A program made the translations under genes and the position numbers. 28,406 nucleotides of DNA from Beroe ovata. Lineage: Eukaryota > Ctenophora > Nuda > Beroida > Beroidae. Position 1 is the stretch's first letter. Each line of letters starts with the position of its first letter. Below the pieces are notes generated by a model. That model was not told where the DNA came from and did not search any database. It worked only from the letters and a program-made list of their open reading frames with translations. The DNA lies in the NCBI GenBank assembly GCA_946803715.1, contig CAMPET010000220.1:85082-113487 (forward strand). Reading direction: 5' to 3'. Below, in pieces: positions 1-10,959 of the stretch.

Positions 1-101
1 GTGTGTGTATGTACTGTCTGTTTGTGTGTGTATGTGTCACTGTCTCATAGGACTTCAGTGAAACAATGTCACTAACTTGGGTCTCCTCCTCGTTTTCTAA
101 G

Positions 102-262
102 ATTACTGTAGCTTGCTCCCTGAAATAGAGATAGCTCAATCCTATGCAAATTTTTACAGATATAACAGGCTCAAACTGGTGATACCTGATAGAGGATTAA
201 GCTTTTCAGAGCAAGAGATTCGCCGTATAAGAGCGAAATTTGGCATTTCTGCAATTAAATAA
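102..262 (+). CDS. Terminal coding exon of an unrecognised gene (partial, 5' part off window)
   Basis: A pyrimidine-rich stretch ending TTTTCTAAG (to 101) is followed by 53 open codons and a TAA at 260-262. The peptide begins YCSLLPEIEIAQSYANFYRY, has a basic middle (NRLKLVIPDRG) and ends EQEIRRIRAKFGISAIK. The charge pattern, the acceptor and the absence of any upstream ATG suggest the last exon of a plus-strand gene whose other exons lie left of position 1. The first two bases complete a codon begun in the previous exon. I do not recognise the family. It could be a chance open frame, but the composition looks protein-like. The first ~45 bases of the window are GT-rich simple repeat, probably intronic. 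Confidence 0.45.
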
Positions 263-1987
263 CGATCTCAAGTTATACAAATTCTCCGTTATCTTTAACT
301 GACCTCTGATAAGAGACAAAGCGTCTGAAAGACGATTAAACCGATCAGAATATCTACGGTCTTGACAGTCATAGCTGTTTCCGACAGTCAAAACGCTACA
401 AAACCAAAAAGAAGGACTTGACACGTCAGCTATGTTTGGTTTACACTTTCTCTTTGTTTTGACTATCGCACAGTTACGGGACGGACGGTGTTGATGTTTA
501 AGTTTAACCTCTGGTTTTTAATCATTAATGTTTTTGATAATTCTGACCTGTGACAATGTAAACTTAAAGCTCTCGACGTATATGAGTTACTGTTAGTGAC
601 ATCAGACATTCAATGAAATTGGAAATTGTGACATATCACTATCAGTATCACATCAATACTTGGTAGGATTTTACCGTCGGTGCGCGCAATTTTCATTCCG
701 CCAGGAATAAAATCCCGCCAGCAAGGGTAGGGTGAAATGAAATCCTAGCAAATCAATACTCAGTGCTTTACATGCTGTCACGCAGCGCGGCCCGGGAACA
801 GTTAACACCTTGGCCTTGCCGGATGTTTAGATGTTATCGGTCCACTGTTTCTTGCGCGCGCGTCGCGTTGTAACTAGTTTTTTCCCTACCGTCCGCGCCG
901 CGCAATTGTGAATTGTCATTGCACATCCGTGTGTACACGTTGCGCGCCCCTGTTCTACTCTGTGAACTGAAAACCACGGAGACGCGCAGCGCGCGCGGAG
1001 TATTTGGGTCACGCAGCGTGGGAACACACATTCGCATTCTGGGGATAAAATCCTGCCAGCAAGGGTAGGGAGAAATCCTACAAGCGCACGCGAGAATTGA
1101 CAGTGGACAAATGACATCCGTTATCCGCACTTATCTTGAGCGACTGATCAATTTCTAATTGGATATACAGCACTGGATATACTTACATTTTCCTTGTTTA
1201 ATCATTGTGATAATGTTCCTTATGTTTCATTGATTCTGTTCTTACATTCTCTTTGTATGTGTTTGTTGCTTCAATCTAAAACTTTTCATGTTCATGAATT
1301 TAAAGAAAATATTATAATATTGAGTGATTAGTCAATCGCTCATGAACATGTATGCAATTCATATCCCATTATGATGATTTCATTCCATCAGAAGGAGGGT
1401 TATACAACCAGCATAAGTATGTATCTTTGTAAGTGGTTGAAGAAAAAGTGTGTGCATGTCCTCCTGTCCCCTTTTTGTTCATATCTACAGTGATGCAGTT
1501 GCATTTTTTATTTTATCAAGATTTTTTTACTTCTCCGCCACCATTGATCCATATATGAAGCTTCAGAGCATCATCAATTTTAGTAGCCCCAAATATCAAA
1601 GCTTAATTCCGGGAAGGGATTTGCTTTAATTCTTGATAACCTGACATAGTTCATCTCATTCATGTGATTTTCCATTGATAAAGACAATTGATAAAATCAA
1701 TGAACACTGAGATATGATAATGAAAGTCAGAGAATTTTTGGAACTTCCTCAAAAATAACATTTTCGTTCTGATAGGTCAACGATGCCATACTCCAATGCC
1801 TCTTGACATCATTTTCTGAATAAATTGTAAATCTTGTGTGCCTTCTCAATTTAAGTTTTTAATGAGTTTAAACCAACAAAGGCATTTCGATTTCAAAACT
1901 TTCATTTGACCATTTGTGAAGTGCTTTAACCATCTTTTTATCCTTAGCTGATAAGCCAGAAGTTGAAGATCTGAAAGAGGGATTAGG
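263..1987. other. Intergenic interval between the left-edge exon and STUB1
   Basis: No convincing coding exon is visible. The section 661-1090 is a CpG-rich dispersed repeat (separate entry). The remainder is AT-rich and non-repetitive. The last ~200 bases should contain the STUB1 promoter and 5' untranslated region, but I see no clear TATA or CCAAT element there. Confidence 0.5.
661..1090. repeat. CpG-rich dispersed repeat, possible non-autonomous element
   Basis: The base composition switches abruptly to CpG-rich text full of GCGCGC. A ~33-base segment (consensus ATAAAATCC.GCCAGCAAGG) occurs directly repeated at about 708-740 and 1046-1077. The outer ends carry short inverted termini: GTAGGATTT near 663 and AAATCCTAC near 1073-1081. 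Part of the sequence (TACACGTTGC, CTACTCTG, TTGGG.CACGCA..GTGGGAACA) recurs at 5140-5235. The call of a mobile element is inference from this structure; no coding capacity is visible. Confidence 0.45.
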
Positions 1988-4814
1988 ATGAATATTGGAC
2001 ATGAGGTACAAGAGTTGAAACAGCAGGGTAACAAATATTTTTCACAGAGAAGCTATGAGGAAGCCATATCTTGCTACACCAAGGCCCTAGTAAGTGTTCC
2101 TGTCATCCTTCATTATGTTATTATCACATGAATATCAAGAAGAACATAAGACCAGAAAAATTTCATCCTTAGAAGATACCACATCAGTGAATCTTCTTGA
2201 CATGAGTAATGAGTGTTCCATTTTTCTAGAAAAGCTTACTTTTGCTCTCATAAAGATCGATGCACTGACCAGCTGCATAGTGCATAGCAAGTAGGAACTT
2301 CATGTGTCTATGTTTGAGAACATACCATACATGATATGTGTCTTATACACAGTGTATATAATGCTATTAAAAGGATATAATGTCATTACCAAGTGTTAAT
2401 TAATTTGCAATATGATACTCAATTCGGATAATATTTGTGTCAGTATAAGGCAACACTCAGCTGTTTACTAAATGCATAGGCCTTCAGCTTAACATCCAAC
2501 TGTAGTCTTATAATAGAGCATGAAGGCGTTAGGCAATTAGGTATAGATAGAATTGTAACACAACACCAATTTTCAGTTGAAGAATGACAAAGTTACCACA
2601 ATCTACACTAACCGAGCTCTGTGTTACCTCAAGCTGGAGCTCTGGGATAGGGTGTTGAAGGATTGTAAACTTGCCCTTGACATTGATAAGATGATGACTA
2701 AAGCGCACTTTTTCATGGGCCAAGCTCTCACAGAGCAGCACAAGTTTGATGAGGCAATCCAGGCCTACACTATAGGTAATAGTTTTGTCCTGGGCGTTAT
2801 TATTTCTAGTGTTTTGTTTGTTTAGTTAGGTATTCTATTCACGACTATTATATCGTACAATGAGTCTATAACATGCAAATTACCATGATATTCCTATATA
2901 TGCTGTTTATCTATGCTGTATCTTATCACACAGCAATAGAAAGTGCACGAGTGAAGAAGGAACACTTCGGAGATGACCTTCACCAGGCATTGCGACGGGT
3001 AAGATGCTATTGTGTATCTGGTACCATGGAGATTGTAGATCCTTGATAGGGGCTCGCGCTCCCTCGTAGTTTTCAAATACACTTCTTCCTTTGTGATGAG
3101 AGAGAGTTAGGTAATTCTCTTTTGACTCTGTTTACAAATGAAAATACGTCTTTTAATTGCGATCAATTTCGTCGTATCAACACTACTTATTACAATCAAA
3201 TTATAGCCTGACGATGTCGTTGAACGACGAAATTGATCGCAATTAAAAGACGTATTTTCATTTGTAAACAGAGTCAAAAGAGAATTAACTAACTCTCTCT
3301 CTCATCGTAAGTTATGCGACTCTTATTCAATCGTCCAATCCATGAACTATCTTCCCTTGTTATTGCTGCCTTCTTGTCTCAGTAGATTTTGAAACCACTT
3401 AACCGGGGTACTCAAGAATTGCGGTCTAGATGTCAACAAGTATTTCAAAACATAAATACCATGTGAACCAACCCAATCCCAGACTAAGAAGAAGAAGTTA
3501 AACTACGAGGAGGAGAAACGAGTGCAAGAGGAGATAGAACTACAGACACTCCTCACTAAACTACTCATTGATAACCTGGAGCAGTAAGTTACCACACTCA
3601 AGCAATGATTGTTGACAGTGGTTATGTATGGAGGGTGTTTTCGGCAAATGAGGAGAATAGGAAGGGAAAGTTTGGGTTGTAAAGTTTAGACCAAGTGGAG
3701 ATGGTTTTGATTGTGTTTATCAAAACTATGACTTATGATTGTGTTTATTGGGTTAATTACTATTTATTGTGTTTATTGCAGGAAGAAGAATCAAGACCCT
3801 CCCGAGGATGAAGTAGTGGAGATTGACAAGCAGAATGAGGATCTCGAGCGCAAATATGTGAGTCCGTGTCATGTATTGACACAATACAGTATTGTGTCAC
3901 AATGTGTGTCACAATGTACAGCATGGTTTGTACAACATATGAGCGCATTACTGCATTCTCTGGTCATCCCTGCTTAACACCAATGCAATAGTTGCATATC
4001 GTTATGCTGTGGTATTTGTATTCTGTAATCTGTATAGGATTTAACGTTTCATGCCATAAACTGGCTTCGGAACTTGGTATATTGTCCCACGTGTAACCAA
4101 AATATTGCCACGCGCTGCGAAACACCTGTGACACACGAATCATGTGAGTCGTGCACTAAAACGGAGCGCGCGAAGTGAATACCACTGATCTACGGACAGC
4201 AGTTTTGTTTGCGCGCGCAGCGCACGCGAGTGTATAACCCTTTATTGCCGAAATTAGAGTCGGGATGTGCGAGAAGTTTTCGGTAATTTCTAGATCTGTA
4301 CCGGCTTTTTAAAATTCCTGTATCATTTCAGACGAAGTATTTGGACACCCTAAATCACATGTTTGCTAAACTGGATGATAGGAGAAAAGTGAGTGATGAA
4401 CACAATCGTCACAATTAAAATGCTGCATGGAAATATTTATTTTTCTTCGAAATGTTCATTCCTCACAATTTCAGAAGAGAGAAGTCCCCGACTATTTATG
4501 TGGTAAAATCAGCTTTGAGTTAATGAAAGACCCAGTCATAACACCCTCTGGTGTAACATATGAAAGGTTAGACGGCATTTCAGTGAATATCACTGTCCCA
4601 GGATTCACCAGGATTAACAACTCAACTCTAATTTACTCAGCAATAACTCGGTCTATATCCCAGGAGTGATTTGGAGGAACATTTACAGAGGGTAGGACAC
4701 TTCGATCCGATCACCAGAGTACCGCTAAAGCGAGAGAAACTGATACCAAATCTCGCGATGAAGGAAGTTATAGAGGACTTCCTCGAGAAAAACCCGTGGG
4801 CCGAATACTACTGA
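1988..4814 (+). CDS. STUB1: E3 ubiquitin ligase CHIP (TPR / coiled-coil / U-box co-chaperone)
   Basis: Eight exons join in frame to 280 residues: 1988-2089, 2577-2775, 2934-2998, 3483-3583, 3782-3857, 4332-4388, 4475-4566, 4664-4814, all with GT-AG introns. Residues ~8-120 are three TPRs with carboxylate-clamp positions (KQQGN at 11-15, [11 protein letters not shown] at 45-55, KAHFF at 76-80). Residues ~124-200 are the charged helical linker. Residues ~203-275 are a U-box ([34 protein letters not shown]), closely matching vertebrate CHIP. The family binds the C-terminal EEVD of Hsp70/Hsp90 in the cytosol and ubiquitinates their clients. The protein is shorter than the human one (303 aa), mainly because it lacks the ~20-residue N-terminal extension and has a shorter linker. 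The ATG at 1988 is the first Met after an in-frame TGA. Intron 1 (487 bp) and intron 5 (474 bp) hold nothing recognisable apart from a CpG-rich scrap near 4160-4230. Confidence 0.95.
3095..3306. mobile_element. Long inverted-repeat foldback (MITE-like) element in STUB1 intron 3
   Basis: Left arm 3095-3175 and right arm 3224-3306 are nearly perfect reverse complements. The only differences I see are one substitution (TTAGGTAA versus TTAGTTAA) and a two-base length change in a GA run. The spacer is 48 bases (3176-3223). The whole could fold into a ~80-bp hairpin. There is no ORF. High arm identity implies recent insertion or hairpin maintenance. It lies inside the 484-bp intron 3 and does not disturb the flanking splice sites. 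No target-site duplication is obvious. Confidence 0.8.
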
Positions 4815-5645
4815 GATACCAGCAGAAGCCGAATGAGAAATACTGACTCCATGGAGAGAAGATTGTGAAGAAAATGAAGAATGTGGGGAGCTGTCAGAAT
4901 GCTAGCCGGGTGTTATCATTGTTAGTGAGGACGATAATAAAGTAGCAGTTATGAGCGAGCTGTTTTTGTACAGATTTGTGAAATTATGACTGAAACTAAA
5001 CACGGAATATAGATATTTGTTTTTAGAAATGATATGCATGACTCAGCAATCCTGCTAGTTTCAGTTTGGGTGTCGTGATTCGAACTGTGATATTATTATC
5101 ATTGGTTGGTTGTGACCCAAAACAAGTAGTTTTCCTTGTTTGTGCAATTTGTGCATTCTTCACACGTTGCATGGCACACCCTATAATTCTACTCTGCGAC
5201 GGATTGGGCCACGCAAAGTGGGAACATCCTTGTCCCTATTGAGCACTACAACGCTGGCGTTATGTACATTCGGGCAGGCAATGTGTACCTATCTTGGAGA
5301 GCAGAATTTATTGAACACAAGATATTGGGTGATCAAATAGTGAGAAATAAAACATAGTGATAACATCAGAAATTGCCTTTAAATATCATTAAAAGTTAGA
5401 CTCGCATCGAAGCTAGGGAATAAAACTAGAACTATATCGCTCTAAAAACATACAATACAGGTAGTTCCATTTCTATAGTTCTAGATCATCAATCACGTCA
5501 CGTCAAAAACACGCACACCCGTCTTCAGACACCCTCCATACACACAGATTTGTTTTCGACCATAGTTCATCTTGTGTAGCTTGATTGGGTCGAGGAACCA
5601 TGTCAGTCATTGCCTGTCATCACCTGAGAAACGGGACATTCAGTA
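4815..5645. other. Convergent intergenic region with a second copy of the CpG-type repeat
   Basis: This lies between the convergent STUB1 (+) and the large minus-strand gene. About 5140-5235 resembles part of the repeat at 905-1030 (shared CACGTTGC, CTACTCTG and a TTGGG.CACGCA..GTGGGAACA block). A minus-strand AATAAA (TTTATT at 5307-5312) is a possible poly(A) signal for the large gene. No coding exon is visible. Confidence 0.45.
4936..4941 (+). promoter_or_regulatory. Polyadenylation signal AATAAA for STUB1
   Basis: A canonical AATAAA lies about 120 bases after the STUB1 stop codon, a plausible 3' UTR length. A TGTTTTTGT stretch follows near 4960-4980, as expected for a downstream U/GU-rich element. 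Confidence 0.55.
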
Positions 5646-8600
5646 TCACATGGTTTGAACTTTGGAGTGGTGAAATCTCACTCGTAGTGAAGTGAGGGGA
5701 ATGGGGATGTCACAATACCTTTTCGGGGAAAGGGATTTGCGTTTCTTTGAGTCTGACAGCCTCCCGATAATGTTCTCCACTTGTCCCATCTTCCTAATCT
5801 TCACTGATATCTGGTACGGTGTCAATCCTGTAGGAGATGATGGTGTCAACATTAGCCATACCTTAAATCTTTTTGCCCTTCCTGACGTGCGAAGAGGGAC
5901 GAATGATTTAATCAAGCTCAGATCACAAAAACGTGCCTGAGGAGTCCGTACTATGGACTTGAATATCAGTTCTACAAGATACATTGCACTCCTCCTCACC
6001 TTGATTTGAGTGTTCAGAGGGTATGGGTTGTGGGGTCACCTCCTTGTACATTATCCCCGGTCTTTTGCCCCTGTGTGCGTGATCCGATGCTTTCTTGGGG
6101 TAATTCTTCTTCACAGTAAGCGGTAGTTCGGGGGTATTTCCCTCCTGGGGAGCATAACATGCATACTTATTAAACTTGGACACTATCCCATTTGGCTGGT
6201 TCTGTGATTTCATGAACTTGTCGAATGTACAGTCGTGACTTGTTCTAATCTGTTCCATTAGGATACTGTACGCGTCTGATGATCTCATCGTCCTGACATT
6301 CTCCCCGATAGGCTCAATAGTGGGGAGCGGCTCCACAAGGACGGGCCGGTGTTTCCTGAACCTGCCCGGAGCGACCCAGGGAGGGAAGAGGGGAGCCCCC
6401 TCTGTTTGGGTGAAGGAGTCGGCGGGGTTCCTGACAGGGTTACGATACCCGAGGAATGGGTGGGAGTGTTCAAATGAGGAGTAGAGTGTGTGGTTGGATG
6501 GGTACTGAGTTTGTACTGTCCGCTGCACTACTGTGGTGTGGTCGCTGCCGTTCACTGTCACCACACTGCTCGTGGCGACAGTTTTGACAGGCGGGGGCAG
6601 GAGGGGTGGCCGTGTGACAGGTTTCTTTGGACAGCTGAGCAGTGGCTCAACAAGGACAGAGCCTAGCGGGGGACGGGAATTGAAATCGTAGTAAGACACG
6701 TATGGCGGGACATCGACAGTTTGAGTGCCAATGTCTGCCACGTTATCCTGTCGCTGTGCGATGAATGACAGTGTGGGTAGCGACACTATGACAGTGCAAC
6801 TGTTCGGAGTGTCAGAACTGAACTGTGTCTGAACTGTCCTTTGCTCCACAGGTATCCTGATGATGTCCTGTCCCAGCTCATTTCTCTCGATGATGGGGTT
6901 CAGTGAGCCACGGACAGGCGGCAGCCGTCTACCGTCGAAAAATGGGTTGGAGTCAAAGTTTACTGCTTTGCTGGCATATGGCTCTCTGTTAGTATCCTCG
7001 AATGAAGTGGATGAAGAGTGTGGTGGTTCAAAGTACGAATCGTAGATTGACGGTTGTGGACTCCATGGATTAGACTGTTCCTCCATGGTCCAGGATGAAG
7101 ATGATTGAAACTGCTCGAAGGATTCGTTATTCGCATTCCTCTTCCACTGACTCCACTCAGCGTTCTCCTTCGCTTCATCAGGTTTAGCACTGAACAGTAC
7201 AGTGGGGGGCTTGGATCCCTCTACTGACTCTGAACTGTTGTGATAATTCATTCGCACATAACTAGGTTTAGGTTTCACCAAGTATTCGTTTGTGTTGAGC
7301 GGAACTTTGATCAGATCATCGAATGAGCTATTCGCGAAGAAGTTATCATTCACCCGAGAGAAGGGTTCGGAGAGGAAAGTGGGTTCAGGAACTGGGTAAT
7401 TGTTCTGTTCCTCGGCCATGACCTCGTCAAACAATTTCTCAGCAGTTGACAGTCCCCCTTTCTGTCTGTCGAGTGATTTCTCTCCTGAACTACTTCTGGT
7501 AGTATTGTTGTGGGATGTCGCTGGAGGATTGGGATCACTTGTCTGAGTGACTGATGTGGTGACGTATGTATCTGTGATGCTGGCTGAGGGAGCAGATCTC
7601 GGACCAGAAGAGGGGAGTGACAGGGAATCAGTGGGGAGGTTACAAAATGAGATGGCCTTGTTTTGAGCACCACTATCAAGTCCAGGCTGGATACCGAACG
7701 TTTGATCAGACCTATTCAAAATATCTGTGGGTTCACTGCGAGAGTGATCACTAGGCTGACAGTGATGGGGGTTGAGATACATAGAGCTATTGTTCTCCCT
7801 TGACGCTGAGCAATGCTGCTCATCTGAGGAACCCGACTGATCTAGAGCTGCGTCCGCTGAGGATTCTGGTGCTTGTTTTTCTCCAACTGGCTGACTCGTA
7901 GAATCCCCTGTGAGCTTTTCTCCGTTGGCGTTTTCCTGAGGTTCAGCCTTGATGGACGGCATCTCAAACTCCTCAGGAGGCTTGGTCTCACTTACAATCC
8001 CCAGTCCCTGGTTGTATATCTCATCGTCACTCATAGGAAAGAGCACCTGGTTATTCACAGGCTCCTCAGGTTCTTCAGACGCCTCTTCATCAGGGTTCTC
8101 TTTCTCTGGCGGAGCAGGAGGTTCCTTGGCTTTCTTAAACTTTGCAAGGACAATATTGAACACATTAGCAGTTGGGTCTTTCAGAGTTCTGATGGTCGAG
8201 GCAAACAAATGGTACATTCTCTCTGTATCATCCAGAGACTGTATATTGCCTGCCTCAATCAGACTGTCAATCTGGGCAGTGAGACCAGCAGTTTCCTCAT
8301 CCTCACGGCTATCCGAGACAGCACTTGTCTCCGTAATCCGAGACCAGGCAGATTTGGGAGGGGAGAAGGGAGTGCTGATACGTGCAGCTTGATCAAACTC
8401 CGCTTCAGTGTCAATGGTTGGAGCACTACGGGAATGCGACGTGGACATTCCTGCGTGTTGTCGAATTCTCCGTCCATACACAAACATAGGTTTTCGTTTG
8501 AATGTCTGGTGGTGTTTGGTCACGGGCTTGGGTTTGAAGTAGAGGAGATCTGGTTCTTGAGGTTCCTCCTTTATGTTTGGCATGAGATCAGCGCCGGCCA

Positions 8601-10377
8601 AATCGTCTTCGTAGTCAAGAGGTTCTTCCTTTACGGAAACCATCGGCTGAACATCGATCTTCTTCAACTTCTTCACTCTCTTCCTGAAGATATCGACCAT
8701 CTGCTCCGGATCTAGCTGCTCTTCCTTGATCTTCACGTTCGCATCTCCCTCAGATGGCACTTCTTGACTGTCGTCATTCTGTGGTTGTTCAGCTTCCTCA
8801 ACCTGGGACTCAGCTTGTAGTGAAGTTTCATCCTCCTCTGGCGTCGCTGACACTGGCGGTTGAGGAGCCTCGTTACTGCACTCCACTGGCTCTTGCTTGA
8901 TAGCAAATGGGACGCACACCTTCTTCCTCTTCACCAGCTTCCTCTTTTTGGTGATTGATTCTGTTTCGGGCAAGGGTGGTTGGAGAGAGGACTCTTCTGT
9001 ATTGGAATCGGTGGAATTAACAGGTAACGTTATGACAGGTTGTAGATTTGTGATTGGGTCAAACATTTCTTGTTTTATTTGAGAAATCGGAACGCTGACT
9101 GGGTTAGTAGTTTGCTCTGTGGATAAGGAACTAACACTGCATTCTTGCGGCTGACGATATGACATTGTCTGATTATCATCGTAAGAATTGTCCACTATTT
9201 CTTGTTTGATTTTGAAGATAGGATTCGCCAGATAACTGAAATCTGCTGGCTCTGTCTTTACCACCGTACTGGTAGCATGTTCATGATGACACGATGAAGT
9301 GCTCGGTGATGCGTCATGTGACACTGTTTGGTTACTGGGATACAGATTCGCTCCACTTCCTCCCATCTCATCATCAGAAGAATCATGGTGCACCGAGTAG
9401 GGTCGAGACCTCACTCTAACTACCCCTGCCCTATGTGATGCTACATACTCCGCTAATTTATCTTCACGAGTACACTGCGATGACGTGGGCCTCCCTACAG
9501 GAGACTGATCTCCAAAGTACATGTCCCTCAGGTTCTCTCGAACCACAGAGCTGAGCGGGATCTTGCGGATCATCACTACAAGACGGCGTGATCTCTTGCG
9601 TTTCACCTCATACATGGGTCTGTGTACACGGGCACTCCCAGATTGCTCCCTCATCTGATATTCCTCGCTTTCCTCCCTCCTCTCTCTCCTCAACTGTTCG
9701 AAATATTCCTTCGCCCGGAGTAGTAGGGCCGGGTCCTTGATATCCGCCTGCCCGATGTACGGGTCATAGTTAGGGTCGTCATACGCGTGATCCTCATTCC
9801 CCTCTGCAAAATACGAGTATAGACCGTACTGGTACGTTGATAAGTCGATAGTCTTGTTCTGGTTCGCGAGTCTGTTGGCTGAAAATCTGCCAGCAGGTCT
9901 AGTTGTGAGTAAAGCAGGTGCAGAGCAAGGTAAAGTGTTAACAGAGGGGGCTGGAGTGTCAATAGAATGGGCTGTAGGGAGAGCTGACGTGGCTGTAGAA
10001 TGAGTTGCCGTAGGCACCGAGTGGCATGAAGTGGCTTCAGAGTTGGCTGAAGAAGGTTCAGTGCAGACATGAGAATCTGCTGTTGAGAGTGCGTATGAAG
10101 AGTTGACTGTGGTCTCTACTACAGATGTATGTTGTGGTAACTGGTGAGCTGTAGATATAACACTACTCTGTATGCTGGGGAATGGAGGGTAGTGCGAACA
10201 GTGTACAGGGCTCAGCGGTTCAGCCTTCACAGCAACTGCGTCATCAACAGGTTCCTCCTTTATAGTTACCCCTGAGAAGCAGTGACTAGTTTGAGATCAA
10301 AGTTACACATCTTTAGATCTAGACAAAGTCAACAGATTACGTTGTACTCTGTACTTACCTCCCAAACCAGCCTCCAT
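5646..10377 (-). CDS. Large, mostly disordered nuclear-type protein with repeated psi-K-x-E motifs; family not recognised
   Basis: Preferred model: exon 1 10377-10359 (MEAGLG, donor G|GTAAGTAC), exon 2 10271-6000 (one ~4.27-kb open exon), exon 3 5827-5646. This gives about 1490 residues with all phases matching. If the last intron (GTGAGG to CTCCTACAG) is retained, translation stops at 5923 and the C-terminus differs. The ATG at 10377 follows an in-frame TAG. The protein is rich in Ser, Pro, Glu and Gln. It has basic clusters typical of nuclear import (KRKRSRR, KKRKLVKRKK, SKKRK in exon 3) and ten SUMO-consensus-like sites such as TIKEEP, VKAEP, VKTEP, IKQE (three), IKEE (two), VKEEP and IKAEP. 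A more ordered N-terminal block (TYQYGLYSYFAEG, then NYDPYIGQADIKDPALLLRA) precedes an Arg/Glu-rich helix. A helical stretch near TERMYHLFASTIRTL lies mid-protein, and a duplicated module lies near the C-terminus (separate entry). No enzyme or zinc-finger motif is seen. A nuclear or chromatin-associated role is inference. Confidence 0.8.
6325..6843 (-). repeat. Internal duplication: two ~68-residue modules in the large protein
   Basis: Module A (6843-6640, 68 codons) and module B (6525-6325, 67 codons) share the same ordered landmarks. Each begins QRTVQTQ[F/Y]. About 30 residues later comes AD..TQT[V/E], then PP[Y/W]V, and each ends VLVEPL. The intervening residues have diverged strongly while the landmarks are kept, which suggests selection on short linear motifs. 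The linker between modules is Pro/Val rich. Confidence 0.8.
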
Positions 10378-10959
10378 ATGGTAACAATCCACTATCCTAC
10401 TACATAGCTAAACCTAAAGAGGGAGAGTTAGTTAATTAGGTGGTAATGAGTTGCTAATTCCTAATTATAATGCACGAGTTAGAAGCTTGGCTAATTTGTA
10501 CGTGATAACACACATAAACAATTAACGCGCGCGACGCGCGTTTGCCAGCCACAGTACGTACAGTAGTTCAATGAGCAAGGAGAAATTGTCCTAAAACTAG
10601 CGATAGAATATTGAGAAATGCTCTCAGATTCTTGTGATGGTTCTTCTTACTTATCTTAATTTCGTGCTAGATGCATTTCATGTCCTGGTACGTTTATTAT
10701 GCGGAGTAACCGCGCTCTAAAAACACAAGTGAGTGAATATTGGGATAGACGAGGCCATAAAACGGCATACATATTGCTAGAAACGTGATCTGAAAATAAA
10801 CATAAAACATGAAATACAAAAACATAAATCAAAATGTGTAAAATAGTCACAGATCATAAACATTCATCGTCAACACAAAAATCAAAATCGAAACGATACC
10901 CAGCACCGTGTCAACATATTAGTAAAAACCTCATTATCACGCAGCAATTAATTAGGAGT
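10378..10959. other. Intergenic region: 5' side of the large gene and 3' UTR of WASHC3
   Basis: Both flanking genes run on the minus strand. TTTATT at 10693-10698 is a minus-strand AATAAA about 260 bases after the WASHC3 stop, so roughly 10690-10959 is probably its 3' UTR. The promoter of the large gene must lie within about 10380-10690, where a CpG-rich palindromic patch (GCGCGCGACGCGCG near 10527-10541) is the only conspicuous element. Confidence 0.45.

Noticed and set aside
7873-8715. 280-codon open frame on the plus strand
   Set aside because: It lies antisense to the large minus-strand exon, has shadow-type composition (Leu/Arg/Phe rich) and no domain.
10230-10232. Start of the large protein at a GTG codon (10230)
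   Set aside because: The frame continues upstream through IKEEPVDD to an acceptor at 10271 and joins an ATG exon at 10377.
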